A stretch of 64,000 nucleotides of DNA, from the NCBI GenBank assembly GCA_019694875.1, contig JAIBBC010000001.1, positions 186,001-250,000 on the forward strand, read 5' to 3'. Positions 1 to 8,852 of this stretch are shown here, piece by piece. Each line of letters begins with the position of its first letter. The stretch's first letter is position 1. Origin of the DNA: Cyclobacteriaceae bacterium (lineage in GTDB: Bacteria > Bacteroidota > Bacteroidia > Cytophagales > Cyclobacteriaceae). The notes under the pieces were generated by a model, which ran no database searches, was not told the DNA's origin, and was given only the letters and a program-made list of their open reading frames with translations. The position numbers were made by a program, and so were the translations under genes.

Positions 1-331
1 TAATATCGATCATAGCATCCCAATCATCCACGTTACCGCTTTGGATCGGGTCGAGGCCATGGGCATTACCCGCTGAGTTCACCAATACATCAACCTGCTT
101 CCATTCGGCCGGCAAAGATGAAATTGCCTGTTGTACCGCGTTGCGATCGCGAACATCAAAGGCAAGTGTGTGGACCTCAGTGGTTGATGCAAGCTTCTTC
201 TTTAATGCTTCGAGCCGGTCGTTTCTGCGTCCGCACAGGATTAATTTGAAATTATTTTCAGCCAGCAGCAAGGCTGTGGCTTCACCGATTCCTGATGTTG
301 CACCGGTGATGAGAACAATTCGCTTTTGCAT
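1..331 (-). CDS. SDR family NAD(P)-dependent oxidoreductase, 3' end beyond the window
   Basis: This is the N-terminal part of a classical short-chain dehydrogenase/reductase; the reading frame stays open to base 1, so the catalytic Tyr-x3-Lys is outside the window. The product begins MQKRIVLITGATSGIGEA, which contains the TGxxxGIG dinucleotide-binding motif, and around residue 85 it has an NSAG motif matching the family NNAG. It resembles YdfG-type 3-hydroxy acid dehydrogenases, but the substrate cannot be told. Its ATG shares one base with the porT stop codon (TAATG), so it is probably the last gene of the minus-strand group with ubiE and porT and may be translationally coupled. Confidence 0.85.
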   Translation of the reverse strand, partial: MQKRIVLITGATSGIGEATALLLAENNFKLILCGRRNDRLEALKKKLASTTEVHTLAFDVRDRNAVQQAISSLPAEWKQVDVLVNSAGNAHGLDPIQSGNVDDWDAMIDI

Positions 332-1065
332 TATTGGAAGAGTAAGTAAATCGTAACGGTATTCGTGTTTACGTATTTCAGCGGCTTGCCGTAGTCGTTG
401 CGTGTGTTATCCAGAATGTTGCTCACGCCTCTTGAAAAACGTATTTCGGGAGAAAATTTAAAAAGCGGGAAGTATAAATCCAATCCGATACCTGCCTCAA
501 GGCTCATATTCAAATTCTTAACCTCCAGACCATCGGAAATATTTTCAAGTTCTTTTTTACCGGAAGCTTCAATGCCGGGTTTCGCCCCGCCCACTACATA
601 CATTCTAACGTTGCCCCTTCGCATCGATTTATACTTCAGCAGAAAAGGAAACTCAACCATCGTTGTTTCCACAAGCTGGTCCTGGTGCGTACCATCGGTG
701 TAATTATAGCGCAAGGTATGTTCGTAGAAGGCTACCTCGGGTGTGAGTCGTATATCCAGGTAATCGTTAACCCGGTAGTTTACGATAAACCCGAGTGAAA
801 AGCCGGGTTTCCAGTCGGGGATTACCGAGTGCACCGTATCCATATCTTCGGTTACGAAGTTGTTGGCATACTTGATCTGGTAGGATGTTGTGTGAAGGCC
901 GATCAGGAACCCGTACGTCCATTTACGGTCGTCATAGTTCGGATTGTTCCGCGGAGCCCACTTAAACTTCTGCGCATGCGATACTCCCGCTGCAAGCATC
1001 AGGCAAAGCAGAATTACTTTTGCGCGGTGTATATAGAGCTTACGCCAAACGTGAGTGGTGTGCAT
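331..1065 (-). CDS. porT: PorT family outer membrane protein of type IX secretion
   Basis: This is a 244-residue exported protein with a signal peptide ending about residue 32 (AAGVSHAQ), followed by alternating beta strands typical of a small beta-barrel. It matches the PorT family, which in Porphyromonas and Flavobacterium is needed for type IX secretion of proteins across the outer membrane. The immediate ubiE neighbour supports this, because ubiE-porT adjacency is common in Bacteroidota. The only good start lies 52 bases inside the 3' end of ubiE in another frame; starting later would destroy the signal peptide. The stop overlaps the next gene's start by one base. PorT assignment rests on family resemblance and context rather than a catalytic motif. 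Confidence 0.8.
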   Translation of the reverse strand: MHTTHVWRKLYIHRAKVILLCLMLAAGVSHAQKFKWAPRNNPNYDDRKWTYGFLIGLHTTSYQIKYANNFVTEDMDTVHSVIPDWKPGFSLGFIVNYRVNDYLDIRLTPEVAFYEHTLRYNYTDGTHQDQLVETTMVEFPFLLKYKSMRRGNVRMYVVGGAKPGIEASGKKELENISDGLEVKNLNMSLEAGIGLDLYFPLFKFSPEIRFSRGVSNILDNTRNDYGKPLKYVNTNTVTIYLLFQ

Positions 1066-1736
1066 GCAGTGTTTTTAAATCCGGTCTCATGAAGAATTGC
1101 AATAAACCTTTCGCCATCCGGAAATGCTTCAACCGATTCAGGCAAATAGGTATATGCTGACTTATCGCGGGAAACCAAACGACCGATCCTCGGCAGAATA
1201 AATTTGAAGTAAACGTTATAAATCTGCTTGAATGGAAACCGTGTTGGCCGGGAAAACTCAAGAATGATCAGTTGCGCACCCGGCTTCATTACCCGGTTAA
1301 TTTCAAACAGACCCTTCTTCAGATTTTCAAAGTTCCTCACTCCAAATCCAACGGTTACAGCATCAAAATTATTATCGGGGAATGGCAGATTTTCAGAATC
1401 GCCCAGTCGCAGCTCAATCTTGCGTGTTAATCCTTTCTCTTCAATTTTCTTTCTGCCAACCTCCAGCATGCCTTCCGAAATGTCGACCCCGACAATTTTC
1501 AACGGCTCAGCTTTCAACGACTGGATGGCAAAATCGGCCGTGCCGGTTGCTACATCCAACACCAATTCCGGCTTTGACGCGGCCAATATCTTCACGGCTT
1601 TTTTACGCCACCGTTTGTCAATGCCAAGGCTCAGAAAATGATTAAGAAAATCGTACCGGCCGCTGATGTTGTTAAACATTTGGGCAACCTGCTCCTTTTT
1701 CGAAATGTCCTGCTCTTTATAAGGTACAACCGTCAT
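1014..1736 (-). CDS. ubiE: Demethylmenaquinone methyltransferase
   Basis: This SAM-dependent methyltransferase carries out the last step of menaquinone synthesis, methylating demethylmenaquinone (MenG/UbiE). The start MTVVPYKEQ is preferred over an upstream in-frame codon and gives 240 residues, normal for the family. Visible signatures are NNISGRYDFLNHFLSLGID near the N terminus, the SAM-binding loop DVATGTADFA and the C-terminal region SRPTRFPF. Bacteroidota use menaquinone, so MenG activity is the likely role. The gene lies 91 bases downstream of the PorE-like gene, and its last 52 bases also encode the start of porT. Confidence 0.93.
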   Translation of the reverse strand: MTVVPYKEQDISKKEQVAQMFNNISGRYDFLNHFLSLGIDKRWRKKAVKILAASKPELVLDVATGTADFAIQSLKAEPLKIVGVDISEGMLEVGRKKIEEKGLTRKIELRLGDSENLPFPDNNFDAVTVGFGVRNFENLKKGLFEINRVMKPGAQLIILEFSRPTRFPFKQIYNVYFKFILPRIGRLVSRDKSAYTYLPESVEAFPDGERFIAILHETGFKNTACTPLTFGVSSIYTAQK

Positions 1737-1827
1737 ACGTGGGCTAACTGCGAGGCGCAAGTTGCTAAATTCTTTGCTAAGAATAACAGCGGCAAGCCAA
1801 AGGGCAATAAAATGGGGAAAGCGGCCT

Positions 1828-3813
1828 TTATTTTCCGGAGAGCACCTTGAACTCCACTCTGCGGTTCAGTTCCCGGCCATCCTCCTCGTCATCGTTGCTG
1901 GCGAGCGGTTTTGTGGCGCCATAACCTACCGCGGTAACCCTGCGACTGTCAATGCCCTTTTTGGTAAGGAAATCTTTAACCGCTTCTGCGCGCTTCTGCG
2001 ATAATAACTTGTTGTAGCCTTTGGTGCCGACAATGTCGGTATGGCCACCGATCTCCACATTCATTCCCGGGTTCTGCTGAAGCATGCGCTCAAGCTTGTT
2101 CAACTCGGTGTACGAATCCTGTTTGAAGGTAGCCTTGTTGAAATCGAAATAGATGTTTCTCAGCACAGACACGAACCCGACCTCCAGCTTTTTCATCTCA
2201 ACGGTTTTCATCATTATCTTGCCTTGTTCGGATGAACCTTCGATTGACACTGTTTCATTGACAAACATGAACCCTTCTGCTTCGATGGAGAGTTTGTAAT
2301 CTTTGGCATCGGTGATCTTAAACTCATAAACTCCGGGTGTGATGGATGAGCTTGCGATCACAACATTATCTCCGGCACCCTGGAGATTTACCTTTGCCGT
2401 CATATTCTTTTTCGTTGTCGCATCGGTAATTCGAACGATGTATTTCGTTGCAACCTTCTTTTTCGCCGGCTCAGCCACAGGCTCGGGCTCTTTCTTTTCT
2501 TCGGGAACGGTGATCACATAAATGTCTTCATAACCCAGCGCGTCTTCACGAACGGAAGAGTAATACGCGCGCTTTCCATCTTTTGTGTGCACGTAAAAGA
2601 TGTCGTTATCCGGTGTGTTGATGGGATAGCCCAGGTTTTCTGGCTCGCCCCAATTGCCTTTGTTGTCGGCAACACTTTTAAAAATATCGTATCCGCCCAT
2701 GCCCTTTCTCGCCACGGAGCTGAAGTAAAGTGTTTTATCATCGTAGTCGATGAAGGGTGCATCATCATCATCGTCTGTGTTGATACCCGGCCCGAGATTT
2801 TTCACATCACCCCAGTTGCCCTTTTTGTCTTTCGTTGCTTTGTAAATGTCAATGCCTCCGAAACCACCCGGCCGGTTGCTTGAGAAATAAATTGTCTTCT
2901 GGTCTTTCGAGAGGGTTGCAGACTTCTCTTCGTAATCGGAGTTGATGTTACCCGGCAATGGTTGTGGTGCGCCCCAGCTGTTGTCGGACTGACGCTCGCA
3001 GTAAAAAATATCCCCACCGCCTTTGTCGGAACAAATCAAGAGCATCTTACCATCGGCAGAGATCGCCAGGTTCGAGTCGTGTGAAGCTGTGTTGATTGGT
3101 GCACCGATATTTTTTGCAGCGCCCCACTTACCGCCTGTTTTCTTTGCGATAAAGATATCTTCGAAAGGCTTGTTGTCCTGATCCACGTTTTCGTTCAGGT
3201 TTCCTTCCCTGCGCCTTGAGGTAAATACAATTTCATCTTCGGCTTCATTCAGCACGGGAGCGAAATCATCCCACTCGGAGTTAATCTGATCACCGATATT
3301 GACAATTGAAAAGTTTTTTGGGTTGGCTACAAACTCCTTCCCGTTCTGGCATTCGTAGATTTTGCGGTCGACATCTTCAATGGCTATGCGGTCGTTTCCG
3401 CGATAGTTGGGTTGTGCCGCAAGCTTTTCTTTGTACCGATTATAAAAATCTATCGCCTTATCGAACTCGAGGCCATACTGGTAGCTCTGACCGATACGGT
3501 ATTCAATGTCGAAGCGATATTTTTTGTCGAGTTCATACACTCGCATGAGGTATTGCACGGCAAGGTCCTTCCCGATGGTAATCAGGTGGTAGTGGCCCGC
3601 TTCGAAATTTGCCCGGAGGTTGTTCGGATCGGCTGCTGCAGCCATCACATAAACTTCCCTGATTTCATTGTTCGCAGTTGAACCCGCACGCATTTCATCG
3701 GCCATGGCTAAATACTGCTCTGCTTCGGCTTTTTTGTCGGCATCCTGACTGTAAGCAGCCAGATTCAACACCGCGACAGCTAAAAAAATCAGTACACAAC
3801 GGATACTGTACAT
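1828..3813 (-). CDS. PorE-like OmpA family protein with TPR, beta-propeller (PD40) and CRD domains
   Basis: This 661-residue exported protein has a signal peptide (MYSIRCVLIFLAVAV then AAYSQ), TPR-like helices to about residue 135, WD40-like PD40 repeats to about 440 (repeated FSSNRPGG and YFSS-type motifs), a carboxypeptidase regulatory-like beta domain around 460-535, and a C-terminal OmpA domain binding peptidoglycan (IYFDFNKA, GHTD, SQKRAEAV, NRRVEF). This domain order is that described for PorE, which anchors the type IX secretion machine to peptidoglycan. The nearby porT supports a T9SS role, but Bacteroidota carry several paralogues of this layout, and the signal peptide lacks a lipobox although PorE is described as a lipoprotein. 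An upstream ATG at 3888 would add 25 residues that look unlike coding sequence. Confidence 0.8.
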   Translation of the reverse strand: MYSIRCVLIFLAVAVLNLAAYSQDADKKAEAEQYLAMADEMRAGSTANNEIREVYVMAAAADPNNLRANFEAGHYHLITIGKDLAVQYLMRVYELDKKYRFDIEYRIGQSYQYGLEFDKAIDFYNRYKEKLAAQPNYRGNDRIAIEDVDRKIYECQNGKEFVANPKNFSIVNIGDQINSEWDDFAPVLNEAEDEIVFTSRRREGNLNENVDQDNKPFEDIFIAKKTGGKWGAAKNIGAPINTASHDSNLAISADGKMLLICSDKGGGDIFYCERQSDNSWGAPQPLPGNINSDYEEKSATLSKDQKTIYFSSNRPGGFGGIDIYKATKDKKGNWGDVKNLGPGINTDDDDDAPFIDYDDKTLYFSSVARKGMGGYDIFKSVADNKGNWGEPENLGYPINTPDNDIFYVHTKDGKRAYYSSVREDALGYEDIYVITVPEEKKEPEPVAEPAKKKVATKYIVRITDATTKKNMTAKVNLQGAGDNVVIASSSITPGVYEFKITDAKDYKLSIEAEGFMFVNETVSIEGSSEQGKIMMKTVEMKKLEVGFVSVLRNIYFDFNKATFKQDSYTELNKLERMLQQNPGMNVEIGGHTDIVGTKGYNKLLSQKRAEAVKDFLTKKGIDSRRVTAVGYGATKPLASNDDEEDGRELNRRVEFKVLSGK

Positions 3814-3951
3814 GTCACACTTCGGTTTGTTAAATAAAGTTATGAATAAAACGCATAACTGCGTTGTCAATATAGAAAAAACCCTCAATTTGAGGCATTC
3901 CGATTTTGTTGATAAAACCGGTAAAACTTACATGACCCGTTTAAAAGGCAG

Positions 3952-3959
3952 TATATTTT
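3952..3959 (+). promoter_or_regulatory. Probable -7 promoter box for engB
   Basis: TATATTTT resembles the Bacteroidota -7 box TAnnTTTG and lies six bases before the engB start codon, so the transcript would have a very short leader or none. No clear -33 TTG was identified. Confidence 0.4.
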
Positions 3960-3965
3960 AGCACT

Positions 3966-4571
3966 ATGGAGATCAAACAGGCAGAATTTGTTTCGAGTGT
4001 AACGGATGTAAAGCAACTGAAAGGCAAACCACTACCGGAGTTTGCCTTTATTGGCCGGTCTAACGTAGGCAAATCGTCACTCATCAACATGCTTACCAAC
4101 CGGAAAACCCTCGCCAAAGTATCGGGCACTCCTGGCAAGACGCAAACCATCAATCATTTTATCATTAACGGTGCGTGGTACCTGGTTGACTTACCGGGTT
4201 ATGGCTTTGCCAGCGTGAGCAAGGACACTCATCAAACGTTTGGAAAAATTATCGACAACTATATCCGCGAAAGCGAGAAGTTGTTTTTCGTTTTTGTGCT
4301 GATCGATATCAGGCTTGAGCCACAAAAAATAGATTTGAGCTTTTTGGAATGGGGCGGCACCAATGAAATTCCGTTGGGAATAATCTTTACAAAGGCTGAT
4401 AAACTCTCTGCCGCAAAAGTCAACCGGCATGTGGATCGGTACAGCCAGGAACTGCTGAAGCGCTGGGACGAGTTGCCGCCCATTTTTGTTACCTCGTCTA
4501 CCCAAAAGAAGGGTCGGGATGAAGTACTTTCATTTATCGAAAAGGCGCTTCCGCGGGTGACCAAAAAATGA
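3966..4571 (+). CDS. engB: Ribosome biogenesis GTPase EngB (YihA/YsxC)
   Basis: This 201-residue protein is the essential GTPase that helps mature the large ribosomal subunit. All G motifs are visible: the P-loop GRSNVGKSS at residues 30-38, TPGKTQTIN as G2, DLPGYG as G3 and TKADKL as G4. The N-terminal segment before the P-loop (AEFVSSVTDVKQL) is typical of the family. It stands between a divergent OmpA-family gene and a co-directional DUF5606 gene that seems to have its own promoter beginning right after the engB stop. Confidence 0.96.
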   Translation: MEIKQAEFVSSVTDVKQLKGKPLPEFAFIGRSNVGKSSLINMLTNRKTLAKVSGTPGKTQTINHFIINGAWYLVDLPGYGFASVSKDTHQTFGKIIDNYIRESEKLFFVFVLIDIRLEPQKIDLSFLEWGGTNEIPLGIIFTKADKLSAAKVNRHVDRYSQELLKRWDELPPIFVTSSTQKKGRDEVLSFIEKALPRVTKK

Positions 4572-4579
4572 TAGTTTTG
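4572..4579 (+). promoter_or_regulatory. -7 promoter box for the DUF5606 gene
   Basis: TAGTTTTG fits the Bacteroidota consensus TAnnTTTG exactly. It begins at the base after the engB stop and lies 19 bases upstream of the next start codon. Confidence 0.6.
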
Positions 4580-4598
4580 CCACGCTTATTTCAGTACC

Positions 4599-5027
4599 AT
4601 GACGTTAGATGATATTGCTACAATTTCCGGTAAGGGCGGACTTTTTAAGGTTTTCAAACCTGCCAAGTCGGGCGTAATCCTTGAATCGCTTGACGAAGCG
4701 AAAACTAAAATCGTAGCAACAGCCAATAACCGGCTGTCCATCCTCAGCGAGATTTCCATCTACACCACAACAAAAGAAGGTACCGTTCCGCTGGCCGATG
4801 TACTTAAAAACATCCATGCCGAATACGGTGCTGACCTGGGCCTGGATGCTGAAGCGGATGCAAGTGAATTGAAGTCGTTCATTAAATCGGTACTGCCGGA
4901 TTACGATGAAAGCCGCGTGTACGTTTCTGATATCAAAAAGCTTGTGAAGTGGTACAGCGTTCTGTTGAAATACGCTCCTGAAATTCTTGCCCCTGCAGAA
5001 GACAAGAAGGAAGAAGAAAAAGCTTAA
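4599..5027 (+). CDS. DUF5606 domain-containing protein
   Basis: This 142-residue soluble protein belongs to a Bacteroidota family of unknown function. It begins [18 protein letters not shown], and a small N-terminal beta domain with VILESLDE is followed by helices and a charged EDKKEEEKA tail. The conserved start and general length match DUF5606. No catalytic residues stand out. It is probably transcribed from its own promoter just after engB, and its stop overlaps that of the convergent fbp gene by four bases. No function is proposed. Confidence 0.85.
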   Translation: MTLDDIATISGKGGLFKVFKPAKSGVILESLDEAKTKIVATANNRLSILSEISIYTTTKEGTVPLADVLKNIHAEYGADLGLDAEADASELKSFIKSVLPDYDESRVYVSDIKKLVKWYSVLLKYAPEILAPAEDKKEEEKA

Positions 5028-6037
5028 AAGCTCTCCGCCTTCGTAACCATATTTTTCGAACCGACATAAAAAGGCGTTCGCTCGTGCAACGTTTTTGGTT
5101 TAATATCCAGCACGCTGATTTTCCCGTTCGTTGCTTTTCCTCCCGCCTGCTCAGCGACAAATGCCAAAGCATTACATTCGTACATAAGCCTGAGCTTGCC
5201 TTTCGGATCCTTTGCCGTAGCCGGATAGATATAAATTCCCCCTTTCAAAAGATTACGGTGGAAGTCGGCAATCAATGAACCGATGTACCGGCCGGTGTAA
5301 TTCTGATCTTTACAATAGGTAACATAATCCTTCACCGGTTGTGAAAATGAATTATACGATCCTTCATTGATGGAATAAATTTTACCGTCTTCGGGAATTC
5401 GCATATCCGGATGTGAGAGAAAGTATTCGCCCAATGTGGGGTCGTATGTAAAACCATTCACGCCATGCCCTGTGGTGTATACCAGCATGGTTGACGAGCC
5501 ATACAGAATATAACCCGCAGCCACCTGCTCCGATCCTTTCTGCAAAATATCCTCATCGCTGATGGGCTTGCCAACGGGGCTTTTTCTCCGATAGATTGAG
5601 AAAATTGTTCCGATTGAAACATTTACATCGATGTTCGATGAGCCGTCAAGCGGATCGATCGCAATCACATACCTCCCATCGTTGTTCAGGTCGACATACG
5701 ATTCCGTTTCTTCCGAAATCAGCGCGCATGCCTCGCCACCTTTTGTTAAGGCACGGGTAAAACGAATGTTGGCCAGCACATCGAGCTTCTGTTGCGCATC
5801 GCCCGCAGAATTTATGGATCCGGCCTGCCCCATGATGTCGATCAGTCCGGCCTTGTTCACCTCCCGGTTCACCACTTTCGAGGCAAGCGCAATGTCGCGG
5901 AGTAACTGCGAGAGCTCCCCGCTGGCATACGCAAACTGGTCCTGGTTGATTTTAATAAACCGGTCGAGCGCGGTGCCGATGGATTGCGCAATGCGCGATT
6001 CCTCCATACTCTTTGCTGCTTGGCTTTTTACCTTCAT
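5024..6037 (-). CDS. fbp: Class I fructose-1,6-bisphosphatase
   Basis: This enzyme removes the 1-phosphate of fructose 1,6-bisphosphate, a key step of gluconeogenesis. The family signature [13 protein letters not shown], which supplies metal-binding Asp residues, is present, along with EETESY and the substrate-binding stretch [18 protein letters not shown] and the C-terminal [11 protein letters not shown]. The start MKVKSQ gives 337 residues, usual for the family. An in-frame upstream ATG at 6142 would run into the divergent aspartate kinase gene and is rejected. Confidence 0.95.
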   Translation of the reverse strand: MKVKSQAAKSMEESRIAQSIGTALDRFIKINQDQFAYASGELSQLLRDIALASKVVNREVNKAGLIDIMGQAGSINSAGDAQQKLDVLANIRFTRALTKGGEACALISEETESYVDLNNDGRYVIAIDPLDGSSNIDVNVSIGTIFSIYRRKSPVGKPISDEDILQKGSEQVAAGYILYGSSTMLVYTTGHGVNGFTYDPTLGEYFLSHPDMRIPEDGKIYSINEGSYNSFSQPVKDYVTYCKDQNYTGRYIGSLIADFHRNLLKGGIYIYPATAKDPKGKLRLMYECNALAFVAEQAGGKATNGKISVLDIKPKTLHERTPFYVGSKNMVTKAESF

Positions 6038-6092
6038 CTTTGGGCTAAATTCGGGCTCAAAGTTAGTCCGCAAACGATTTAGTACAATAAAA

Positions 6093-7337
6093 ATGAAGGT
6101 TTTTAAATTCGGAGGTGCTTCGCTCAAGAACGCTTCTGCCATTCAAAACATGGCGTCAATCGTAAAAGCGTATGCCGGCTCTCCGCTGTTGATTGTTGTT
6201 TCCGCAATGGGCAAAACAACCAACGCCCTGGAAAGTATTCTCAATTCATACACGAAAGAAGGCGACTACCAGGCCGAACTTTCGACACTGAAAAGCTATC
6301 ATTTCACGATATGCGAAAACCTGTTTGCCGACCCGGAACCCGTAAAGAAAAAAATCTTCTCCATCCTTGAAGAGTTAACTGAAAACCTTCATACGCCCGG
6401 TGACTACGATCAGGTTTATGATCAGGTAATCTCGCTTGGCGAAGTAATGTCGTCTGTTATCGTGTCGTCTTATCTGGTGGAACAGGGATTGCCTTGCCAG
6501 TGGCTTGACGCGCGCAAACATATCATCACCGATACTGCCTTCCGCGAAGGAAAAGTAGACTGGAAAAAAACAGAAGAACACATTCAGCATTTGAAAAACG
6601 ATTTGCAGAACCATGTTCTCTTAACACAGGGCTTTATTGGCTCGAACGAACTTGGTTTTACCACTACGCTTGGTCGTGAAGGCTCTGATTATACCGCAGC
6701 AATTTTTGCATCATGCCTCCAGGCGGAATCGGTTACCATCTGGAAAGACGTCCCAGGAGTAATGAGTGCCGACCCAAAGCGGCTTCCGAATGCTATCGTG
6801 TTTGACGAACTGCCGTACACAGAAGCTGCGGAGATGACGTACTACGGTGCATCGGTAATTCACCCTAAAACAATCAAGCCGCTTGCGCTGAAACAAATCC
6901 CCCTTTACGTGAAATGTTTCGATGATCATACGCTGCCGGGCACAAAAATCCATGAATGCAAGGTCGACAAGCTGCCGCCCCTGATTGTTTTCAAAGACAA
7001 TCAATGTTTGCTGTCGTGCCGCGTAACCGATTACACTTTTATCAACGAGGAACAAATCAGCATCATCTTCAATGCGCTGGCGGATCTTGACATAAAAATT
7101 AACGTAATGCAGAATTCGGCAATCTCGTTTTCGTTCTGCATTGATTTCCGCGAAAGCAAGCTGAATCATTTACTCGACAGGTTGCAACAGTATTTTGAAG
7201 TGTACTACAACACCGGGCTTACGCTGATCACGGTAAAGAATTATGATGCTGCTACATTTGATGAATACCGGAAGAAACCCGGCATTCTCATCGAGCAATC
7301 GTCACGCTCAACCCTTCAAATTCTGCTCAGGGCGTAA
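6093..7337 (+). CDS. lysC: Aspartate kinase
   Basis: This 414-residue enzyme phosphorylates aspartate, the entry to lysine, threonine and methionine synthesis. It starts [13 protein letters not shown], which matches the kinase signature KFGGTS, and has [11 protein letters not shown] at the aspartate-binding site (most homologues have GRGGSD) and [15 protein letters not shown]-terminal ACT-like regulatory region begins around residue 305. The length fits a stand-alone kinase with no homoserine dehydrogenase fused. The frame is open for a further 154 codons upstream, but that part is the antisense of fbp, and the family start is at 6093. It converges on the phosphatase gene with an 11-base overlap. 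Confidence 0.92.
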   Translation: MKVFKFGGASLKNASAIQNMASIVKAYAGSPLLIVVSAMGKTTNALESILNSYTKEGDYQAELSTLKSYHFTICENLFADPEPVKKKIFSILEELTENLHTPGDYDQVYDQVISLGEVMSSVIVSSYLVEQGLPCQWLDARKHIITDTAFREGKVDWKKTEEHIQHLKNDLQNHVLLTQGFIGSNELGFTTTLGREGSDYTAAIFASCLQAESVTIWKDVPGVMSADPKRLPNAIVFDELPYTEAAEMTYYGASVIHPKTIKPLALKQIPLYVKCFDDHTLPGTKIHECKVDKLPPLIVFKDNQCLLSCRVTDYTFINEEQISIIFNALADLDIKINVMQNSAISFSFCIDFRESKLNHLLDRLQQYFEVYYNTGLTLITVKNYDAATFDEYRKKPGILIEQSSRSTLQILLRA

Positions 7338-7812
7338 GGTGTTCTTTTTCGAGAAATTGAATAAAAGAGTCGATCGAGTGGCTCAGGATGTTGAACACGT
7401 TTTGAAATCCTGCTTCGTCACCGTAATACGGATCGGGAACCTCATCACCGGAAGGGCTTAAATCAAAGCTGCGCATGAGCCTGACCTTATGCGAATGATC
7501 GGCCGCGTTCGCCAGGCGCAGAATGTTCGTGTGATTACTTCGGTCCATGGCGATAATAAAATCATATGCTTCAAGGTCGCGGGCCGACAATTGCCGCCCG
7601 ATGTGGTCGATCACAACTCCATTTTTGAGCGCATTTTTTATTGTGCGGGGATCGGGCGTGTCTCCTACGTGATAGTTAGCGGTTCCGCATGAGTCAACCC
7701 CCACGAGGTGGTCTAACTTTCGCTCCCGGATTTTGTGCTTAAAAATCGCTTCGGCAAGGGGTGAGCGGCAGATATTACCGAGGCAAACAAACAGAATTCT
7801 GATTTTTGTCAT
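7327..7812 (-). CDS. Low-molecular-weight protein tyrosine phosphatase
   Basis: This 161-residue enzyme dephosphorylates phosphotyrosine or low-molecular-weight phosphate esters. The N terminus MTKIRILFVCLGNICRS contains the catalytic C-x5-R-S loop, and the general acid lies in VPDPYYG. The start at 7812 is chosen over an ATG at 7827 because that ATG lies inside a good -7 promoter box (7832-7825) and precedes the conserved start. No polysaccharide kinase is nearby, so its substrate is unknown. Confidence 0.93.
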   Translation of the reverse strand: MTKIRILFVCLGNICRSPLAEAIFKHKIRERKLDHLVGVDSCGTANYHVGDTPDPRTIKNALKNGVVIDHIGRQLSARDLEAYDFIIAMDRSNHTNILRLANAADHSHKVRLMRSFDLSPSGDEVPDPYYGDEAGFQNVFNILSHSIDSFIQFLEKEHLTP

Positions 7813-7824
7813 GGCTTCAGCCTT

Positions 7825-7832
7825 CAAAATTA
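7825..7832 (-). promoter_or_regulatory. -7 promoter box for the phosphatase gene
   Basis: TAATTTTG on the minus strand matches TAnnTTTG and lies 12 bases upstream of the chosen start, which helps decide that start. Confidence 0.55.
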
Positions 7833-7907
7833 CACGAAAAACGGGGTTACGAAAGGTAAAAACCCGGCATTAATGCACATAGCACAATTACCGAGTATTG
7901 GTTTATG

Positions 7908-7947
7908 AAAAGTCCTCCGCTTGCTCAGCGGGGGCTTTTCTTTTTTA
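7908..7947 (+). terminator. Orphan Rho-independent terminator upstream of the enoyl-CoA hydratase
   Basis: AAAAGTCCTCCGCT pairs with AGCGGGGGCTTTT around a TGCTC loop (G-T pairs and one bulge allowed) and is followed by a T-rich run. No plus-strand gene ends here: the phosphatase on the left reads leftward and the next gene starts at 8031. It may end a short RNA, act as an attenuator in the hydratase leader, or stop readthrough. Confidence 0.65.
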
Positions 7948-7996
7948 GGGGGTTCATGTCATAAAAATTCTTCTTCCGGTTCGCAATTCTCGTATG

Positions 7997-8024
7997 GTAG
8001 CTCGTAATTCGTAGCTCTTAAATC
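7997..8024 (+). repeat. Two tandem 14-bp units in an intergenic spacer
   Basis: GTAGCTCGTAATTC is followed directly by GTAGCTCTTAAATC, with a related CGCAATTCTCGTA just upstream. The array sits just before the hydratase start and encodes nothing visible. Confidence 0.5.
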
Positions 8025-8030
8025 CTCATT

Positions 8031-8804
8031 ATGGAATTGATAAAAGTTACCGAACAATACCAGCCTGCGATTGCACTTATCCAGCTTAACCGTCCTAAAG
8101 AACTAAACGCGCTTAACCCACAACTGATGGGTGAAGTTCGTGACGCTTTGCAACTGCTTGATAAAAACGACAGTGTAAAAGTGATTATCATCACAGGAAA
8201 TGAGCAGGCATTTGCCGCTGGCGCGGATATCAAACAGATGGCCGATAAGTCAGCCATCGATATGCAGATCATGGACCAATTCAGCACGTGGGATCAGATT
8301 CGCAAAACGAAGAAACCAATTATTGCAGCTGTGTCAGGTTTTGCATTGGGTGGCGGATGTGAGTTTGTGATGACGTGTGATATGGTTATTGCTTCTGAAA
8401 CCGCAAAGTTCGGTCAGCCCGAAATAAAAATCGGCACCATTCCGGGAGCAGGCGGAACACAGCGCCTGACAAAAGCCGTTGGCAAAGCCAAGGCAATGGA
8501 GCTTATCCTTACCGGAAGATTTCTTTCAGCCCAGGAAGCTCACTTCTACGGACTGGTAAACAAGGTTGTTCCGGTAGAAATGTACATGCACGAAGCCGTT
8601 GAGCTTGCAAACGAAATTGCACAGATGTCGCCTGTTGCCGTGCTGCTTGCCAAGGAAGCGATCAACCGGTCGTTCGAAACGCAGCTTGACGAAGGCCTGA
8701 TGTTCGAACGCAAAAACTTCTACCTCACCTTTGCATCCGAAGATCAGAAAGAAGGCATGAAAGCCTTTATCGAAAAACGAAAACCGGCATTCAAAGGAAA
8801 ATAA
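8031..8804 (+). CDS. Enoyl-CoA hydratase (crotonase family)
   Basis: This 257-residue cytoplasmic enzyme hydrates short-chain trans-2-enoyl-CoA in fatty acid beta-oxidation. Oxyanion-hole and CoA-binding features are visible (AFAAGADIKQM, ALGGGCE), and both catalytic glutamates of true hydratases are present: Glu111 in GGGCE and Glu131 in GQPEIKIGTIPGAGG. It is flanked on both sides by similar terminator hairpins, so it is probably a single-gene transcript. No other beta-oxidation gene is adjacent. Confidence 0.93.
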   Translation: MELIKVTEQYQPAIALIQLNRPKELNALNPQLMGEVRDALQLLDKNDSVKVIIITGNEQAFAAGADIKQMADKSAIDMQIMDQFSTWDQIRKTKKPIIAAVSGFALGGGCEFVMTCDMVIASETAKFGQPEIKIGTIPGAGGTQRLTKAVGKAKAMELILTGRFLSAQEAHFYGLVNKVVPVEMYMHEAVELANEIAQMSPVAVLLAKEAINRSFETQLDEGLMFERKNFYLTFASEDQKEGMKAFIEKRKPAFKGK

Positions 8805-8805
8805 A

Positions 8806-8836
8806 AAAAGCCCTGCAAATGCGGGGCTTTTCTTTT
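8806..8836. terminator. Bidirectional terminator between the hydratase and DUF6588 genes
   Basis: AAAAGCCCTGC and GCGGGGCTTTT form an 11-bp stem with an AAAT loop, with A-rich and T-rich flanks on the two sides. It lies between convergent genes and can serve both. Confidence 0.85.
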
Positions 8837-8852
8837 ATAGAATGGATTGATC

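Noticed and set aside
5631-6092. 154-codon N-terminal extension of aspartate kinase
   Set aside because: It is the antisense of fbp and lies before the conserved start MKVFKFGG; the extension has no family match.
6038-6142. 35-residue N-terminal extension of fructose-1,6-bisphosphatase
   Set aside because: It overlaps the divergent aspartate kinase coding sequence and is not part of the enzyme family.
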